Positions 1-9,517 of a stretch of 64,000 nucleotides of DNA are shown in pieces (within the stretch, counting starts at the first letter, position 1; each line of letters begins with the position of its first letter). A model generated the notes under the pieces. The model did not search any database, had not been told where the DNA came from, and was given only the letters and a program-made list of their open reading frames with translations. The DNA comes from an uncultured Alphaproteobacteria bacterium (GTDB lineage Bacteria > Pseudomonadota > Alphaproteobacteria > HIMB59 > GCA-002718135): contig CACNLM010000006.1 of the NCBI GenBank assembly GCA_902621305.1, positions 28,419 through 92,418 on the forward strand, read 5' to 3'. Made by a program: the position numbers and the translations under genes.

Positions 1-984
1 ATTACACCAGATGAAAATCGAGTAGAAGAATTTAAATTAAAGCAAATGTGGCGATCGCCAAATGGAACAATTAGAAATATACTTGGGGGAACTATATTTA
101 GACAACCAATTATATGTAAAAATGTTCCAAGAATAATCACAAATTGGAACCATCCAATTGTTGTTGCTAGGCATGCCTTTGGCGATCAATATAGAGCGAC
201 TGACACATTAGTTAATAAACCAGGGACACTTAAAATGGTTTTTGAACCTAAAGATGGATCTGAAGGATTTTCAAAAGATGTTTATGAATTTGAAAAATCT
301 GGTGTAGCCCTATCAATGTATAATTTGGATAGTTCAATTAAAGATTTTGCTAGAGCTTGTTTTAATTACGGACTTAACCTTGGTTGGCCAGTTTACCTTT
401 CTACTAAAAATACTATTTTAAAAGTCTACGATGGAAGATTCAAAGATTTATTTCAGGATGTATTTGATTCTGAATTTAAAAATAAGTTCAAAGAAAAAGA
501 CATAATTTATGAACACAGATTAATAGATGATATGGTGGCCTCAGCATTAAAATGGGAAGGTAATTTTATTTGGGCTTGTAAAAATTATGATGGAGATGTT
601 CAATCAGATTCTGTTGCTCAAGGATTTGGATCACTAGGTTTAATGACAAGTGTGTTAATGACCCCTGATGGTAAAACTGTAGAAGCTGAAGCCGCACATG
701 GAACTGTAACTAGACATTATAGAAATCATCAGAAAGGTATAGAAACTTCAACTAATCCTATTGCATCAATCTTTGCTTGGACAAGAGGTTTAAGTTTTAG
801 AGGAGAATTTGATGGTAATAATGAATTAATAAATTTTGCTAAAAAATTAGAAGAAACGTGTATCAAAACTGTAGAAAGTGGTGAAATGACAAAAGATCTA
901 GCAATGTTAATTAATAAAGATCAGAAATGGTTAAACACTCAAGATTTTTTAAGCGCAATAAAAAACAATTTTCAAATTAACTAA
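1..984 (+). CDS. icd: NADP-dependent isocitrate dehydrogenase, 5' end cut by window edge
   Basis: Converts isocitrate to 2-oxoglutarate and CO2 with NADP+ in the TCA cycle. The reading frame is open from base 1, so the gene starts outside the window; 327 residues are visible and roughly the first 75-80 of the usual ~405 are missing. The eukaryote-like subfamily is recognisable from the substrate motif SPNGTIRN, the arginines in ICKNVPR and [10 protein letters not shown], the metal-binding stretch around [12 protein letters not shown], and the NADP-binding [12 protein letters not shown]. Its 3' end overlaps the convergent alaS by 8 bases, leaving no room for a separate terminator. The identification is secure; only the N-terminus is unseen. 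Confidence 0.96.
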   Translation: MTPDENRVEEFKLKQMWRSPNGTIRNILGGTIFRQPIICKNVPRIITNWNHPIVVARHAFGDQYRATDTLVNKPGTLKMVFEPKDGSEGFSKDVYEFEKSGVALSMYNLDSSIKDFARACFNYGLNLGWPVYLSTKNTILKVYDGRFKDLFQDVFDSEFKNKFKEKDIIYEHRLIDDMVASALKWEGNFIWACKNYDGDVQSDSVAQGFGSLGLMTSVLMTPDGKTVEAEAAHGTVTRHYRNHQKGIETSTNPIASIFAWTRGLSFRGEFDGNNELINFAKKLEETCIKTVESGEMTKDLAMLINKDQKWLNTQDFLSAIKNNFQIN

Positions 985-3649
985 TAGAGTTTAATTTATC
1001 TTCTACGTATTTTATACTTTCATTAATTTGACTAACATCTGATCCTCCTCCTTGAGCAAGATCTTTTCTACCACCCCCACCCTTGCCACCTAGAATAATT
1101 GAAATTTCTCTTATTTCTTTTGAAGCATCAAAAAGATCTGTAATATCTTCTGTAACTCCTAGCACAATAGATAGTTTATTTTCATTGTTTGAAATTATTA
1201 ACGAAACACTATTTTTATTATATTGTTTTTTTTGCTCATCAATAAATGTTTTCAAAGATTTATTAGGGTAATCTTCAGCAATTAAGTATATAAAATTTAA
1301 TTCTTTGATTTTTTTTACAACAATATTATCAATATTTTTTGATATAGACATATTTTGTTTTAATTTTTCGTGTATCTGAATTAATTCTTTAATTAACAAA
1401 CCTTTGTCTTCAGATTCATTTTTAAAATTATAATCAGCATTAATATTTTTAATTTTATTCTTTAAATCTTCAATTTGATTATCTTGGTTTTTATTTTTTT
1501 CTAATAATTTTCTTTCTATTTCTTTAATATATTTATCCACTGCAACATTAGATACTGCTTCAATTCTTCTTATTCCAGATGCAACACTAGATTGATTAGT
1601 TATTTTAAATTTACTTATTTCACCTAATTTAACAACATGAGTTCCTCCACATAATTCTTTTGAAAAGAATGATTCATTTTCTTGACCCATTGTTACTACT
1701 CTTACTTCATCGCTATATTTTTCTCCAAACAATGCCATCGCACCTTCTTCAATAGCTTTTTTTTGATCCACAATTTTAATTTCAACAATTCCATTTTTTT
1801 GAATTTGATCATTTACAATTTCTTCAATATTCATGAGTTGATCTTTTTCAATTGGATTATTGTGACTAAAATCAAATCTAAGTTTTTCTGAATTTACAAG
1901 TGAGCCCTTCTGTGTGACATGCTTGCCCAGTATTTTTCTAAGAGCAGCATGTAATAAATGAGTTGAAGAATGATTATATTTAATAAAATCTCTATTCAAT
2001 GTATTAATTCTTGCTTTAATAGTATCTTCAATTTCGCATTCACCACTAATTACTTTACCTTTGTGAAGAAAATAGTTTCCAAATATTTTTGTAGTATTCA
2101 TAACTTCAAACTTAAAGTTATCATTTTCAAAAAAACCATGATCTCCCACCTGACCACCACTTTCTCCATAAAAAGGTGTTTGATTTAATATTATAATTGC
2201 TTCTTGATCCTTTTTAATTTTATCTACTGACTTACTTTCTGATATGATTGAAATTATTTTACAATCAGCTTCCATATCAGAATATCCTAAAAATTCTGTT
2301 GGATCTATTTTAGAAGTTATTTCAAACCAAATGCCTTCATCCTCGATGTCTCCTGTACCTTTCCAACTTTGTCTTGCTCTTTCCTTTTGATCTAACATTT
2401 TTTGTTCAAATGTTTTTATATCGACTTCAATATTTTTACTTTTCAAATAATCTTGTGTTAAATCTAAGGGAAATCCATAGGTGTCGTATAATTTAAATGC
2501 TACTTCTCCATTAAATATATTTGTTGAGTTAGAAATTTCCTCATCTAAAATTTTAATTCCTTTTTCAACAGTTTCCTTGAATTTAGTTTCTTCATTCATT
2601 AATGTATTAGTGATCAGATCTTTTGCTCTATCTAATTCAGGATATGAATTTTTAATTCCATCTAAAAAAATAGGGAATAGCTTATGAAAAACAGGCTCTT
2701 TATTACCTAAAGAGTGAGCGTGTCGCATTCCCCTTCTCATTATTCTTCGTAAGACGTATCCCCTACCTTCATTTGAAGGCATAACTCCATCTGCAATTAA
2801 AAAAGAGGAGGATTTTAAGTGATCTGCAATTACTCTATGACTAGGACTTGTTATTGAACTTTCATCGCCACATAATTTTGTTGATTCATTTATAATCGGT
2901 TGAAATAAATCTGTTGAATAATTATCATTAGAACCATCTAGAAGAGCTGTCATTCTCTCTAATCCCATTCCAGTATCAATTGAGGGTTTTGGTAGATTTA
3001 TTCTCTCAGATTTAGATATCTGCTCATATTGCATAAATACCAAATTCCATATTTCTATAAATCTATCACCATCTTCGTTTGGAGAGCCTGGAGGGCCTCC
3101 TTCGTATTTATCACCGTGATCATAAAATATTTCAGAACATGGACCGCAAGGCCCAGTCTCACCCATTGACCAAAAATTGTCAGATGTACTTATTTTAATA
3201 ATTTTATTTTCAGATAATCCAGCTATTTTTTTCCATAAATCAAAAGCTTTCTGATCATCAGAATAAACTGTTACTAAAAGTCTATCTTTATTTATTGAAT
3301 ATTCTTTGGTTATTAGATTCCAAGCTAGTTCTATGGCCAGCTCTTTAAAATAATCTCCAAAAGAGAAATTACCTAACATTTCAAAAAAAGTATGGTGCCT
3401 TGTCGTATATCCTACATTTTCTAAATCATTGTGCTTACCGCCTGCTCTTACACATTTTTGAGCAGTAGTCGCTCTGTTATAATCTCTTGTCTCCTTACCT
3501 GTAAAAATATTTTTAAATTGTACCATTCCAGAATTAGCAAACATTAGAGTAGGATCATTATCTGGCACAAGAGAACTTGAATGAATAATCTCGTGTCCAT
3601 TTTTTTTGAAATAATTAAGAAATGTAGACCTAATCTGATTTGAATTCAT
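977..3649 (-). CDS. alaS: Alanyl-tRNA synthetase
   Basis: Charges tRNA-Ala in the cytoplasm. At 890 residues it has the full-length architecture: N-terminal class II catalytic core (starting with the [10 protein letters not shown] and [14 protein letters not shown] motifs), tRNA-recognition region, editing domain with zinc-binding HxxxH (HSSTH, near residue 559) and CGGTH (near 667), and a C-terminal coiled-coil/C-Ala part ending in the glycine-rich [16 protein letters not shown] segment. It lies downstream of recA on the same strand, separated by a hairpin terminator, so it probably has its own promoter in the 85-base gap. No clear Shine-Dalgarno precedes the ATG. Confidence 0.98.
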   Translation of the reverse strand: MNSNQIRSTFLNYFKKNGHEIIHSSSLVPDNDPTLMFANSGMVQFKNIFTGKETRDYNRATTAQKCVRAGGKHNDLENVGYTTRHHTFFEMLGNFSFGDYFKELAIELAWNLITKEYSINKDRLLVTVYSDDQKAFDLWKKIAGLSENKIIKISTSDNFWSMGETGPCGPCSEIFYDHGDKYEGGPPGSPNEDGDRFIEIWNLVFMQYEQISKSERINLPKPSIDTGMGLERMTALLDGSNDNYSTDLFQPIINESTKLCGDESSITSPSHRVIADHLKSSSFLIADGVMPSNEGRGYVLRRIMRRGMRHAHSLGNKEPVFHKLFPIFLDGIKNSYPELDRAKDLITNTLMNEETKFKETVEKGIKILDEEISNSTNIFNGEVAFKLYDTYGFPLDLTQDYLKSKNIEVDIKTFEQKMLDQKERARQSWKGTGDIEDEGIWFEITSKIDPTEFLGYSDMEADCKIISIISESKSVDKIKKDQEAIIILNQTPFYGESGGQVGDHGFFENDNFKFEVMNTTKIFGNYFLHKGKVISGECEIEDTIKARINTLNRDFIKYNHSSTHLLHAALRKILGKHVTQKGSLVNSEKLRFDFSHNNPIEKDQLMNIEEIVNDQIQKNGIVEIKIVDQKKAIEEGAMALFGEKYSDEVRVVTMGQENESFFSKELCGGTHVVKLGEISKFKITNQSSVASGIRRIEAVSNVAVDKYIKEIERKLLEKNKNQDNQIEDLKNKIKNINADYNFKNESEDKGLLIKELIQIHEKLKQNMSISKNIDNIVVKKIKELNFIYLIAEDYPNKSLKTFIDEQKKQYNKNSVSLIISNNENKLSIVLGVTEDITDLFDASKEIREISIILGGKGGGGRKDLAQGGGSDVSQINESIKYVEDKLNSIS

Positions 3650-3683
3650 GAAAAGGTATTATAACTTGAAAACTCTATTGTCT

Positions 3684-3716
3684 AAATAAAAAAGCGCCTA
3701 TTTTGAAATAGGCGCC
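3684..3716 (-). terminator. Rho-independent terminator downstream of recA
   Basis: GCGCCTA (3694-3700) pairs perfectly with TAGGCGC (3709-3715), and the repeat extends inward to ten bases per arm. Read on the minus strand the stem is followed by a run of T. It sits 20 bases after the recA stop and before alaS, as expected for a recA terminator. Confidence 0.85.
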
Positions 3717-3734
3717 AAACAAAAATACTATTTA

Positions 3735-4853
3735 CTATTCTTTTATTTCTTCAACTTCTTTAGCTTCTTTTTCTTTTTCTTTTTCTTTATTCTCTACTTT
3801 TCCTTCCATCATAGCTTTTTCAACTATTCCAGCATTTTGTAGAATTTGATTTTCTATTTCTTTAGCTATAGTAGGATTGTCGTTAAGAAAATTTTTAACG
3901 TTTTCTCTGCCTTGTCCTATTTTAGTATTTTTGTATGAAAACCATGATCCTGATTTATCAATAATTTCTGCTTTGACACCTAAATCAACTAATTCACCTA
4001 ATTTAGATATCCCCTCTCCGTACATTATATCAAATTCAACAACTTTGAATGGAGGTGCGACTTTGTTTTTAACTATCTTTACTCTAGTTTGATTTCCAAT
4101 GATTTCATCTTTATCTTTTATTGCACCAATTCTTCTAATGTCCATTCTTACAGAAGAATAAAATTTTAAAGCATTACCCCCTGTAGTTGTTTCAGGGCTA
4201 CCAAACATAACACCAATTTTCATTCTAAGTTGATTTATGAATACAACTAGAGTGTTTGATTGAGCAATTGAACTTGTAAGTTTTCTTAAAGCCTGACTCA
4301 TCAATCTAGCTTGCAAACCAGGTAAAGAATCTCCCATATCGCCTTCTAATTCAGCTCTTGGTACAAGTGCTGCAACTGAATCAATAATTAGCACATCAAT
4401 ACCTCCAGATTTAATTAAAGAATCAGCAATTTCTAAACCCTGCTCTCCTGTATCAGGCTGGGAAATTAATAATTCTTCTAAATTTACACCTAATTTCTTA
4501 GCATATGCTGGATCCAGAGCATGCTCTGCATCTATAAATGCGCAATTGCCGCCTTGTTTTTGTGACTCTGCAACAATATGAGTAGCTAAAGTAGTTTTAC
4601 CAGAACTTTCAGGTCCATAAATTTCAATAATTCTCCCCTTTGGTACTCCTCCAATACCAAGAGCTATATCAAGCCCTAATGAACCGGTAGATATTGCTTC
4701 AATATCTACGTTTGTTTTAGAGCCCAATTTCATTATTGAGCCTTTTCCATAATTTTTCTCTATTAGGCTTACAGCGGCTTCTAGAGATTTACTTCTGTTT
4801 TCTTTATCCATTGAATTTTCGTTATTTACTACTTTTAATTTAGCTTGAGACAT
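3735..4853 (-). CDS. recA: Recombinase RecA
   Basis: ATP-dependent strand-exchange protein for homologous recombination and, where LexA is present, its co-protease. 372 residues; Walker [10 protein letters not shown] at 80-88, the [11 protein letters not shown] region, Walker [20 protein letters not shown], and the DNA-binding loop [31 protein letters not shown] are all intact. The C-terminal tail is a charged K/E repeat encoded by a short hexanucleotide repeat. The start is supported by GGAG eight bases upstream of ATG. A GTTC-N7-GTTC site lies upstream (4939-4953), which points to SOS control of the alphaproteobacterial type. Confidence 0.98.
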   Translation of the reverse strand: MSQAKLKVVNNENSMDKENRSKSLEAAVSLIEKNYGKGSIMKLGSKTNVDIEAISTGSLGLDIALGIGGVPKGRIIEIYGPESSGKTTLATHIVAESQKQGGNCAFIDAEHALDPAYAKKLGVNLEELLISQPDTGEQGLEIADSLIKSGGIDVLIIDSVAALVPRAELEGDMGDSLPGLQARLMSQALRKLTSSIAQSNTLVVFINQLRMKIGVMFGSPETTTGGNALKFYSSVRMDIRRIGAIKDKDEIIGNQTRVKIVKNKVAPPFKVVEFDIMYGEGISKLGELVDLGVKAEIIDKSGSWFSYKNTKIGQGRENVKNFLNDNPTIAKEIENQILQNAGIVEKAMMEGKVENKEKEKEKEAKEVEEIKE

Positions 4854-5067
4854 TTAATTTCTCCATTAATTTCCTATGTTTTTATTAAGATTCTTGCAAA
4901 TCATGTTTACTTGTACACGTTTTGTTCTATTTTTAAAAGTTCTATTTTTGTTCTTTTACAAAAATTTGATTAAAATATTGAAAAATATGAATTTTTAATA
5001 ATAAATAAAATTTCAATATTGCTTGAATAAATAAAATCATTTGATAAATCAGCAACTTTTTAAAATT
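4854..5067. other. Divergent recA/dksA intergenic region
   Basis: This 214-base, very AT-rich gap separates the two divergent genes and must contain both promoters. Apart from the GTTC repeats and the recA ribosome-binding site I see no hairpin, small gene or RNA gene in it. A TTG at 5041 is in frame with dksA but lacks a Shine-Dalgarno. Confidence 0.5.
4939..4953 (-). promoter_or_regulatory. Candidate LexA (SOS) box upstream of recA
   Basis: The plus strand reads GTTC-TATTTTT-GTTC, an exact match to the direct-repeat GTTC-N7-GTTC LexA site known from alphaproteobacteria such as Rhodobacter, Rhizobium and Caulobacter. A third GTTC lies at 4924-4927. It is 86 bases upstream of the recA start codon, a plausible operator position. 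No lexA gene is in the window, so function is inferred. Confidence 0.65.
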
Positions 5068-5475
5068 ATGACTAAATTACCTAAAAATTATAAACCGACT
5101 CAGAAAGAAAAATTTATGAATGCCAAAATGAAAGAATATTTTAGGCAAAAATTAGTGAGTTGGAAAAATGATCTACTTAAGGAATCATCTCAGACTTTAA
5201 GCAATCTTCAGAATGAGAATGAAGCAAAACCCGATATAACTGATAGAGCATCTGAAGAAATAGATAGATCCTTCGAACTCAGAACAAGAGACAGAGAAAG
5301 AAAACTGATCAATAAAATAGATGCCGCCCTACAAAGAATTGAAGATGGATCTTATGGTTATTGTGATGAAACAGGTGATCCAATTAGTATCAAAAGGTTA
5401 GAAGCAAGACCAGTTGCAACATTGAGTTTAGAAGCTCAAGAAATGCATGAAAAAGCAGAAAAAAGAATTAGTTAA
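5068..5475 (+). CDS. dksA: DksA-family RNA polymerase-binding transcription factor
   Basis: DksA enters the RNA polymerase secondary channel and, with ppGpp, reprogrammes transcription of stable RNA and amino-acid genes. With the ATG at 5068 the protein is 135 residues; an in-frame TTG at 5041 would add nine. The coiled-coil tip carries DxxDxA (D56, D59, A61), as in functional DksA. The zinc-finger region is the alphaproteobacterial form: only one cysteine (C99 in YGYCDETGDP) is left of the usual four. It heads a run of four plus-strand genes (DUF3553, moaA, nadK follow at 10 bases or with overlap). Confidence 0.92.
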   Translation: MTKLPKNYKPTQKEKFMNAKMKEYFRQKLVSWKNDLLKESSQTLSNLQNENEAKPDITDRASEEIDRSFELRTRDRERKLINKIDAALQRIEDGSYGYCDETGDPISIKRLEARPVATLSLEAQEMHEKAEKRIS

Positions 5476-5485
5476 TTTTTTTTAA

Positions 5486-5683
5486 ATGTCAGATTTTTAT
5501 ATAGGTGATCTTACACCCGGTACTTTTGTTGTAAATGTCAGCAAAGAAAAAGAATGGGGAATTGGCCAAGTACAATCATGTATTAATAATATCGTTACAA
5601 TTAATTTTGAAAATGTTGGAAAAAAAACTATTAACCCTAGAGAAGTTGAATTAAAAATAATTAATATAAATGCAACTAATTGA
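5486..5683 (+). CDS. DUF3553 small protein
   Basis: A 65-residue protein matching, from memory, the small DUF3553 family of alphaproteobacteria: a PG-x-F/V-V start, the core WGIGQVQS, then VTINFENVGKK and a REVEL ending. It is likely a small beta-barrel. Function unknown. It starts 10 bases after dksA and overlaps moaA by 14 bases, so it is almost certainly co-transcribed with both. Confidence 0.75.
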   Translation: MSDFYIGDLTPGTFVVNVSKEKEWGIGQVQSCINNIVTINFENVGKKTINPREVELKIININATN

Positions 5684-6662
5684 TCAGTATTTAAGAAAAG
5701 TAAATTATCTAAGAGTATCTGTTACAGATAGATGTGATCTGAGATGTGTTTATTGTATGAAAGAAAAAATGCAATTTCTCCCACGAAAAGACATACTCAC
5801 TTTAGAAGAAATTGAAAGATTATGTGACAACTTTATAGAACTCGGAGTTGAAAAAATTAGATTAACTGGGGGTGAGCCTTTGGTAAGAAATGATATTATA
5901 AAATTAATTGAAAAACTTAATACTAAAAAAGAAAAAACAAATCTAAAGGAAATAACACTGACAACAAATGGTACATTATTAAAAAAATATGCTAAACTAC
6001 TGAAGCTAAATGGTATTAATAGGATTAATGTTTCTCTAGATACAATTAATCCTGAAAAATATAATAAAATAACAAGATTTGGAAATATTGAAAAAGTTTT
6101 TGATGGAATTAATGAATCACTTGATAACAACATAAAAATTAAAATTAATACTGTAATAATTAAAGATTTTAATGAAAACGAAATTGAAGAATTAATAAAT
6201 TGGACTAGTAATAAAAAAATTGATCTTACATTTATCGAAGTAATGCCAATGGAAGAAACAGATGTATCAAGAGAATATCAGTTTATCTCATTATCTGATA
6301 CTTTTTCAAAACTAGACAAAATATATAAATTTTCTAAAATTGATTATAGTACTGGAGGTCCAGCAAGATTTTATACTAGTGATTTAGTTTCTAATAAAAT
6401 TGGATTTATAAGTCCTTTAACAAATAATTTTTGTGCCTCTTGCAATAGAGTAAGAATATCGAGCACTGGTAAACTTTTCATGTGCCTTGGTCAGAATGAC
6501 TTTGTTGATTTTAGAGAAATAATGAGAAAAGATTATAGTGATGATTATATAAAAGAAAAAATTAAGTTTGCTCTTAATATTAAACCAAAACAACATGATT
6601 TTATGATTGGAGAAAAAATTAATAAATATATGAAAAGACATATGAATGTAACAGGTGGATAA
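5670..6662 (+). CDS. moaA: GTP 3',8-cyclase MoaA
   Basis: Radical-SAM enzyme of the first step of molybdenum cofactor synthesis, converting GTP to 3',8-cyclo-7,8-dihydro-GTP. 330 residues; SAM-type cluster cysteines C22-x3-C26-x2-C29 in DRCDLRCVYC, the SAM-binding LTGGEPL, a second cluster near residues 255-275 (NFCASCNRVR ... LFMC), and the obligatory C-terminal Gly-Gly. No other moa/moe genes are in the window. Overlaps nadK by one base (TAATG), indicating translational coupling. Confidence 0.96.
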   Translation: MQLIDQYLRKVNYLRVSVTDRCDLRCVYCMKEKMQFLPRKDILTLEEIERLCDNFIELGVEKIRLTGGEPLVRNDIIKLIEKLNTKKEKTNLKEITLTTNGTLLKKYAKLLKLNGINRINVSLDTINPEKYNKITRFGNIEKVFDGINESLDNNIKIKINTVIIKDFNENEIEELINWTSNKKIDLTFIEVMPMEETDVSREYQFISLSDTFSKLDKIYKFSKIDYSTGGPARFYTSDLVSNKIGFISPLTNNFCASCNRVRISSTGKLFMCLGQNDFVDFREIMRKDYSDDYIKEKIKFALNIKPKQHDFMIGEKINKYMKRHMNVTGG

Positions 6663-7420
6663 TGAAATTTCATTTTTTATCATCAAACAATCCTGAGGCA
6701 AAAAATACAGAAAAAAAACTAACAGAATTATTTGGACAAAATTCTGTGGAAGATGCCGACTACATTATTCCAATTGGAGGCGACGGATTACTTTTAAAAT
6801 CACTTCATAATTTTAATAAACTAAACAAACCATTTTTTGGAATAAACTTTGGTTCAATTGGGTTTTTAATGAATAATCTTATTAATGAAAATTTAAATGA
6901 CATGATTATCAATGCTAAAAAATCTACTTTTAAACCATTAAAAATGACTGCACAAAGTGTTAATAATGAAATCTTTGAGGCATATGCATATAATGAAGTT
7001 TCTCTTATGAGGCAGACTCATTTGGCATCAAAAATTAAAATCAAAATAAATGAGAAAGTAAAAATGGAAGAATTGATATGTGATGGCGTTTTGTTATCTA
7101 CATCAGCTGGAAGTACAGCTTATAATCTATCCGCACATGGTAGTATTTTACCTTTAGACTCAAATATACTTGCATTAACTCCAATCAGTGCCTTTAGACC
7201 AAGGAGATGGAGAGGTGCTCTGTTATCTGAAATTAGTAAAATTGATTTTGAAGTGTTAAATCATGATGAACGCTCATCTAGTGTAACTGCAGATAATGTT
7301 GAATTTAGAGATATTAGTAAAGTGAATATTGTTTCTTCAGATGACAATAAATGCACTGTATTGTTCGATAGTAAGCATTCTATTGAAGATAAAATTTTAA
7401 ATGAGCAATTTAATTATTAA
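6662..7420 (+). CDS. nadK: NAD kinase
   Basis: Phosphorylates NAD+ to NADP+. 252 residues, close to the family length for alphaproteobacteria; GGDG at 39-42 (IPIGGDGLLLK), the YNEVSL motif near 108 and the glycine-rich DGVLLSTSAGSTAYNLSA stretch that binds NAD. The start codon overlaps the moaA stop. Its 3' end lies two bases from the convergent VOC gene. Confidence 0.96.
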   Translation: MKFHFLSSNNPEAKNTEKKLTELFGQNSVEDADYIIPIGGDGLLLKSLHNFNKLNKPFFGINFGSIGFLMNNLINENLNDMIINAKKSTFKPLKMTAQSVNNEIFEAYAYNEVSLMRQTHLASKIKIKINEKVKMEELICDGVLLSTSAGSTAYNLSAHGSILPLDSNILALTPISAFRPRRWRGALLSEISKIDFEVLNHDERSSSVTADNVEFRDISKVNIVSSDDNKCTVLFDSKHSIEDKILNEQFNY

Positions 7421-7422
7421 GA

Positions 7423-7797
7423 TCAAATTTTTTTAAAAACACATATCTTGTTACCATCTAAATCTCTTAAATATGCATAATAATCTTTACCATGTCTGGG
7501 TCCAGGCATCCCCTCGTCTTTTGCTCCAAGACTTATTCCAATATTATAAAATTCATTAACATTTTTTTTAGAATTAGCTTTAAAAGTAATCATTGTACCA
7601 TTTCCTATGGTTGCTTTTTTTTTGTTATGAGGTCTAATCAAGTATAATTCTATTTTTTTAGGTGTTTCTTTTTTAGCATAACCAAAATAACGATGATGAG
7701 ATAATACTCTTTTAATTTTTAGAGGTTTTAAAATTTTACTATAAAATGCAGATGATTTTTTTAAATTATTTGTTCCAATAGTAATAAAAGCAAACAT
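7423..7797 (-). CDS. VOC-family (glyoxalase/bleomycin-resistance fold) protein
   Basis: 124 residues with the beta-alpha-beta-beta-beta pattern of vicinal-oxygen-chelate proteins: it opens FAFITIGTNNLKKSSAFYSKIL and ends FYAYLRDLDGNKICVFKK-like (DLDGN is a typical VOC C-terminal motif). Such proteins are metal-dependent lyases, dioxygenases or antibiotic-binding proteins; the substrate here cannot be read. It follows tRNA-Leu by 11 bases on the same strand. Confidence 0.8.
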   Translation of the reverse strand: MFAFITIGTNNLKKSSAFYSKILKPLKIKRVLSHHRYFGYAKKETPKKIELYLIRPHNKKKATIGNGTMITFKANSKKNVNEFYNIGISLGAKDEGMPGPRHGKDYYAYLRDLDGNKICVFKKI

Positions 7798-7808
7798 AAT
7801 TTAATGAT

Positions 7809-7893
7809 TGGTAGCCTCGGCCGGACTTGAACCGGCACTCCCAAAAGGGCAAGGATTTTAAGTCCTTTGTGTCTACCATTCCACCACGAGGCC
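7809..7893 (-). tRNA. tRNA-Leu (anticodon UAA)
   Basis: The minus strand folds as a class II tRNA: acceptor GGCCTCG paired with CGAGGCT (first pair G-U), D-arm GGTGGAATGGTAGACAC, anticodon loop ACTTAAAAT with anticodon TAA, a long variable arm TGCCCTTTTGGGAGT, T-arm CCGGTTCAAGTCCGG, and an encoded CCA end. It lies 16 bases after the cinA-like gene and 11 before the VOC gene, so it may be processed from a shared transcript. Confidence 0.97.
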
Positions 7894-7909
7894 TATTTCT
7901 GGACTAATA

Positions 7910-8656
7910 TCAAACTATAGAACTTTTTCCACCATTTAATTCAATCATCTTAGTTATATCATTAACTATTGGTTGAATAGATTTCATCTCCCATGATGAA
8001 ACAACTATGTTAACACCGCCTGTTTTAGCTGCAAGATTAAAATATGGGTAACTACCGATTGATGCATTTGTATAATTGTTTTGAATATTTTTTAAATTTT
8101 TTGCAATTTTACTTTCGTATAAATTAGTATTAATTGTTGTAACAAGTTTTGGTTCACCTTTTTTAATTTTTTTCATTAATTCATCAAACATAACTTGCAT
8201 TATTTCTGGCACACCGGGTAAAACATAGATATTTTTTACAATAAATCCTGGTGCAGCGGTCATTGGATTTAAAATAAGCTCTGAACCAAATGGCATTTTG
8301 GCCATCCTTTGCCTGCTTTCATTAAATTCACCTTTTGGATAATAATTTTCAAGAATCTCAAAAGCCATTTTATTTGTTTCATATTGTAAATTAAAGGCTG
8401 CAGATATACTTTCTGAAGTGATATCATCATGAGTTGGTCCAATTCCCCCAGTAGTAAAAACATAAGAATATTTTGAGCTATATTTTAATACGTTTTCTAT
8501 TATTGTTTTTTTATCATCCTGAATAACAATAACTTCTTCTAACTTAATACCAGCTTCTAATAATTTTTTTGCAAGATAATTTGAGTTTGTATCTTGAGTT
8601 CTACCAGAAAGTATTTCATCACCAATAACAATAACACCTGCAGTAAAAGAACTCAT
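7910..8656 (-). CDS. CinA N-terminal (MoCF) domain protein
   Basis: 248 residues, the molybdopterin-binding MoCF domain of the competence/damage-inducible CinA family: GVIVIGDEILSGRTQDTNSN at the start, VFTTGGIGPTHDDIT in the middle, and the APGF...VLPGVPEIM segment. The C-terminal nicotinamide-nucleotide amidase domain of full CinA is absent, which is the usual short form in alphaproteobacteria. Family members have been linked to ADP-ribose or NMN metabolism; function here is not proven. Divergent from map with 57 bases between starts. Confidence 0.85.
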   Translation of the reverse strand: MSSFTAGVIVIGDEILSGRTQDTNSNYLAKKLLEAGIKLEEVIVIQDDKKTIIENVLKYSSKYSYVFTTGGIGPTHDDITSESISAAFNLQYETNKMAFEILENYYPKGEFNESRQRMAKMPFGSELILNPMTAAPGFIVKNIYVLPGVPEIMQVMFDELMKKIKKGEPKLVTTINTNLYESKIAKNLKNIQNNYTNASIGSYPYFNLAAKTGGVNIVVSSWEMKSIQPIVNDITKMIELNGGKSSIV

Positions 8657-8713
8657 ATGATTAATTGATATTTTCTATATATTATTTATTAATCGTAAGT
8701 AATTATTTTTTAA

Positions 8714-9508
8714 ATGAGAAACAACAATATCCCAATACATACAAAAAAAGATTTTGAAGGCATGAGGGAAGCTGGTTCTTTAGCTGCTGATGTTCTAGAT
8801 TCTTTATATGAAAAGGTTGTTCCAGGTATCAGTACTCAAGAAATAAATGACATATGTCATAATCAAATTATTCAAAACAAAGCAATACCAGCTCCTTTAA
8901 ATTATAAAGGTTTTCCAAAATCAGTTTGTACATCTGTTAATCATGTTGTTTGTCATGGAATTCCTTCTGAAAGAAAAATTCTTTCTGACGGCGATATAGT
9001 AAATGTAGATGTAACAGTTATTCTAAATGGTTGGCATGGTGATAGTTCCAGAATGTTTGTTGCAGGCAAGACCAATAATAAAAATTATGATTTTTTAAAA
9101 ATAACTTATGAATCTTTATTAATTGGTATTAGTGAAGCTAAACCTGGTAAGCATATTGGTGATATTGGAAATAAAATTCAGAAACTTGCTGAAGGAAAAG
9201 GTTACTCTGTAGTAAGAGATTTTTGTGGTCATGGAATTGGAAAGGAATTTCATACTCCACCTAGTGTTTTACACTTTGGAGAACCAGGTGAGGGACCAAT
9301 GTTAGAACCTGGAATGTTTTTAACAATTGAGCCAATGATTAATTTAGGTGGGTGGCAAACAAAAATACTAAATGATGGATGGACAGCTGTAACAAAAGAT
9401 AAATCTTTATCTGCTCAATTCGAGCATACAATTGGAATAACAGAAGAAGGAAATGAAATATTTACACTATCTAAAAATAATACATCTTTTCCAATAAAGG
9501 ATGTATAA
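8714..9508 (+). CDS. map: Type I methionine aminopeptidase
   Basis: Removes the initiator methionine from nascent proteins. 264 residues. The five metal ligands are visible in order: Asp in NVDVTVILNGWHGD (two aspartates), His in CGHGIGKEFH, Glu in TIEPMIN and Glu in QFEHTIGIT. It is the first gene of a compact plus-strand unit with purB (nine-base gap), bolA, grxD and rarD. Confidence 0.97.
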   Translation: MRNNNIPIHTKKDFEGMREAGSLAADVLDSLYEKVVPGISTQEINDICHNQIIQNKAIPAPLNYKGFPKSVCTSVNHVVCHGIPSERKILSDGDIVNVDVTVILNGWHGDSSRMFVAGKTNNKNYDFLKITYESLLIGISEAKPGKHIGDIGNKIQKLAEGKGYSVVRDFCGHGIGKEFHTPPSVLHFGEPGEGPMLEPGMFLTIEPMINLGGWQTKILNDGWTAVTKDKSLSAQFEHTIGITEEGNEIFTLSKNNTSFPIKDV

Positions 9509-9517
9509 GTAGATTAA

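Noticed and set aside
1682..2687. Several plus-strand open frames of 60-70 codons inside alaS
   Set aside because: They are antisense to alaS, rich in Phe, Ile and Asn as expected of reverse-complemented Lys-rich AT-rich genes, and carry no recognisable motif.
5041..5067. Upstream TTG as dksA start
   Set aside because: The added nine residues are not family-like and there is no Shine-Dalgarno; the ATG at 5068 fits DksA better.
5750..6133. 127-codon minus-strand frame within moaA
   Set aside because: Antisense to an intact moaA with all cluster cysteines; composition is that of a shadow frame.
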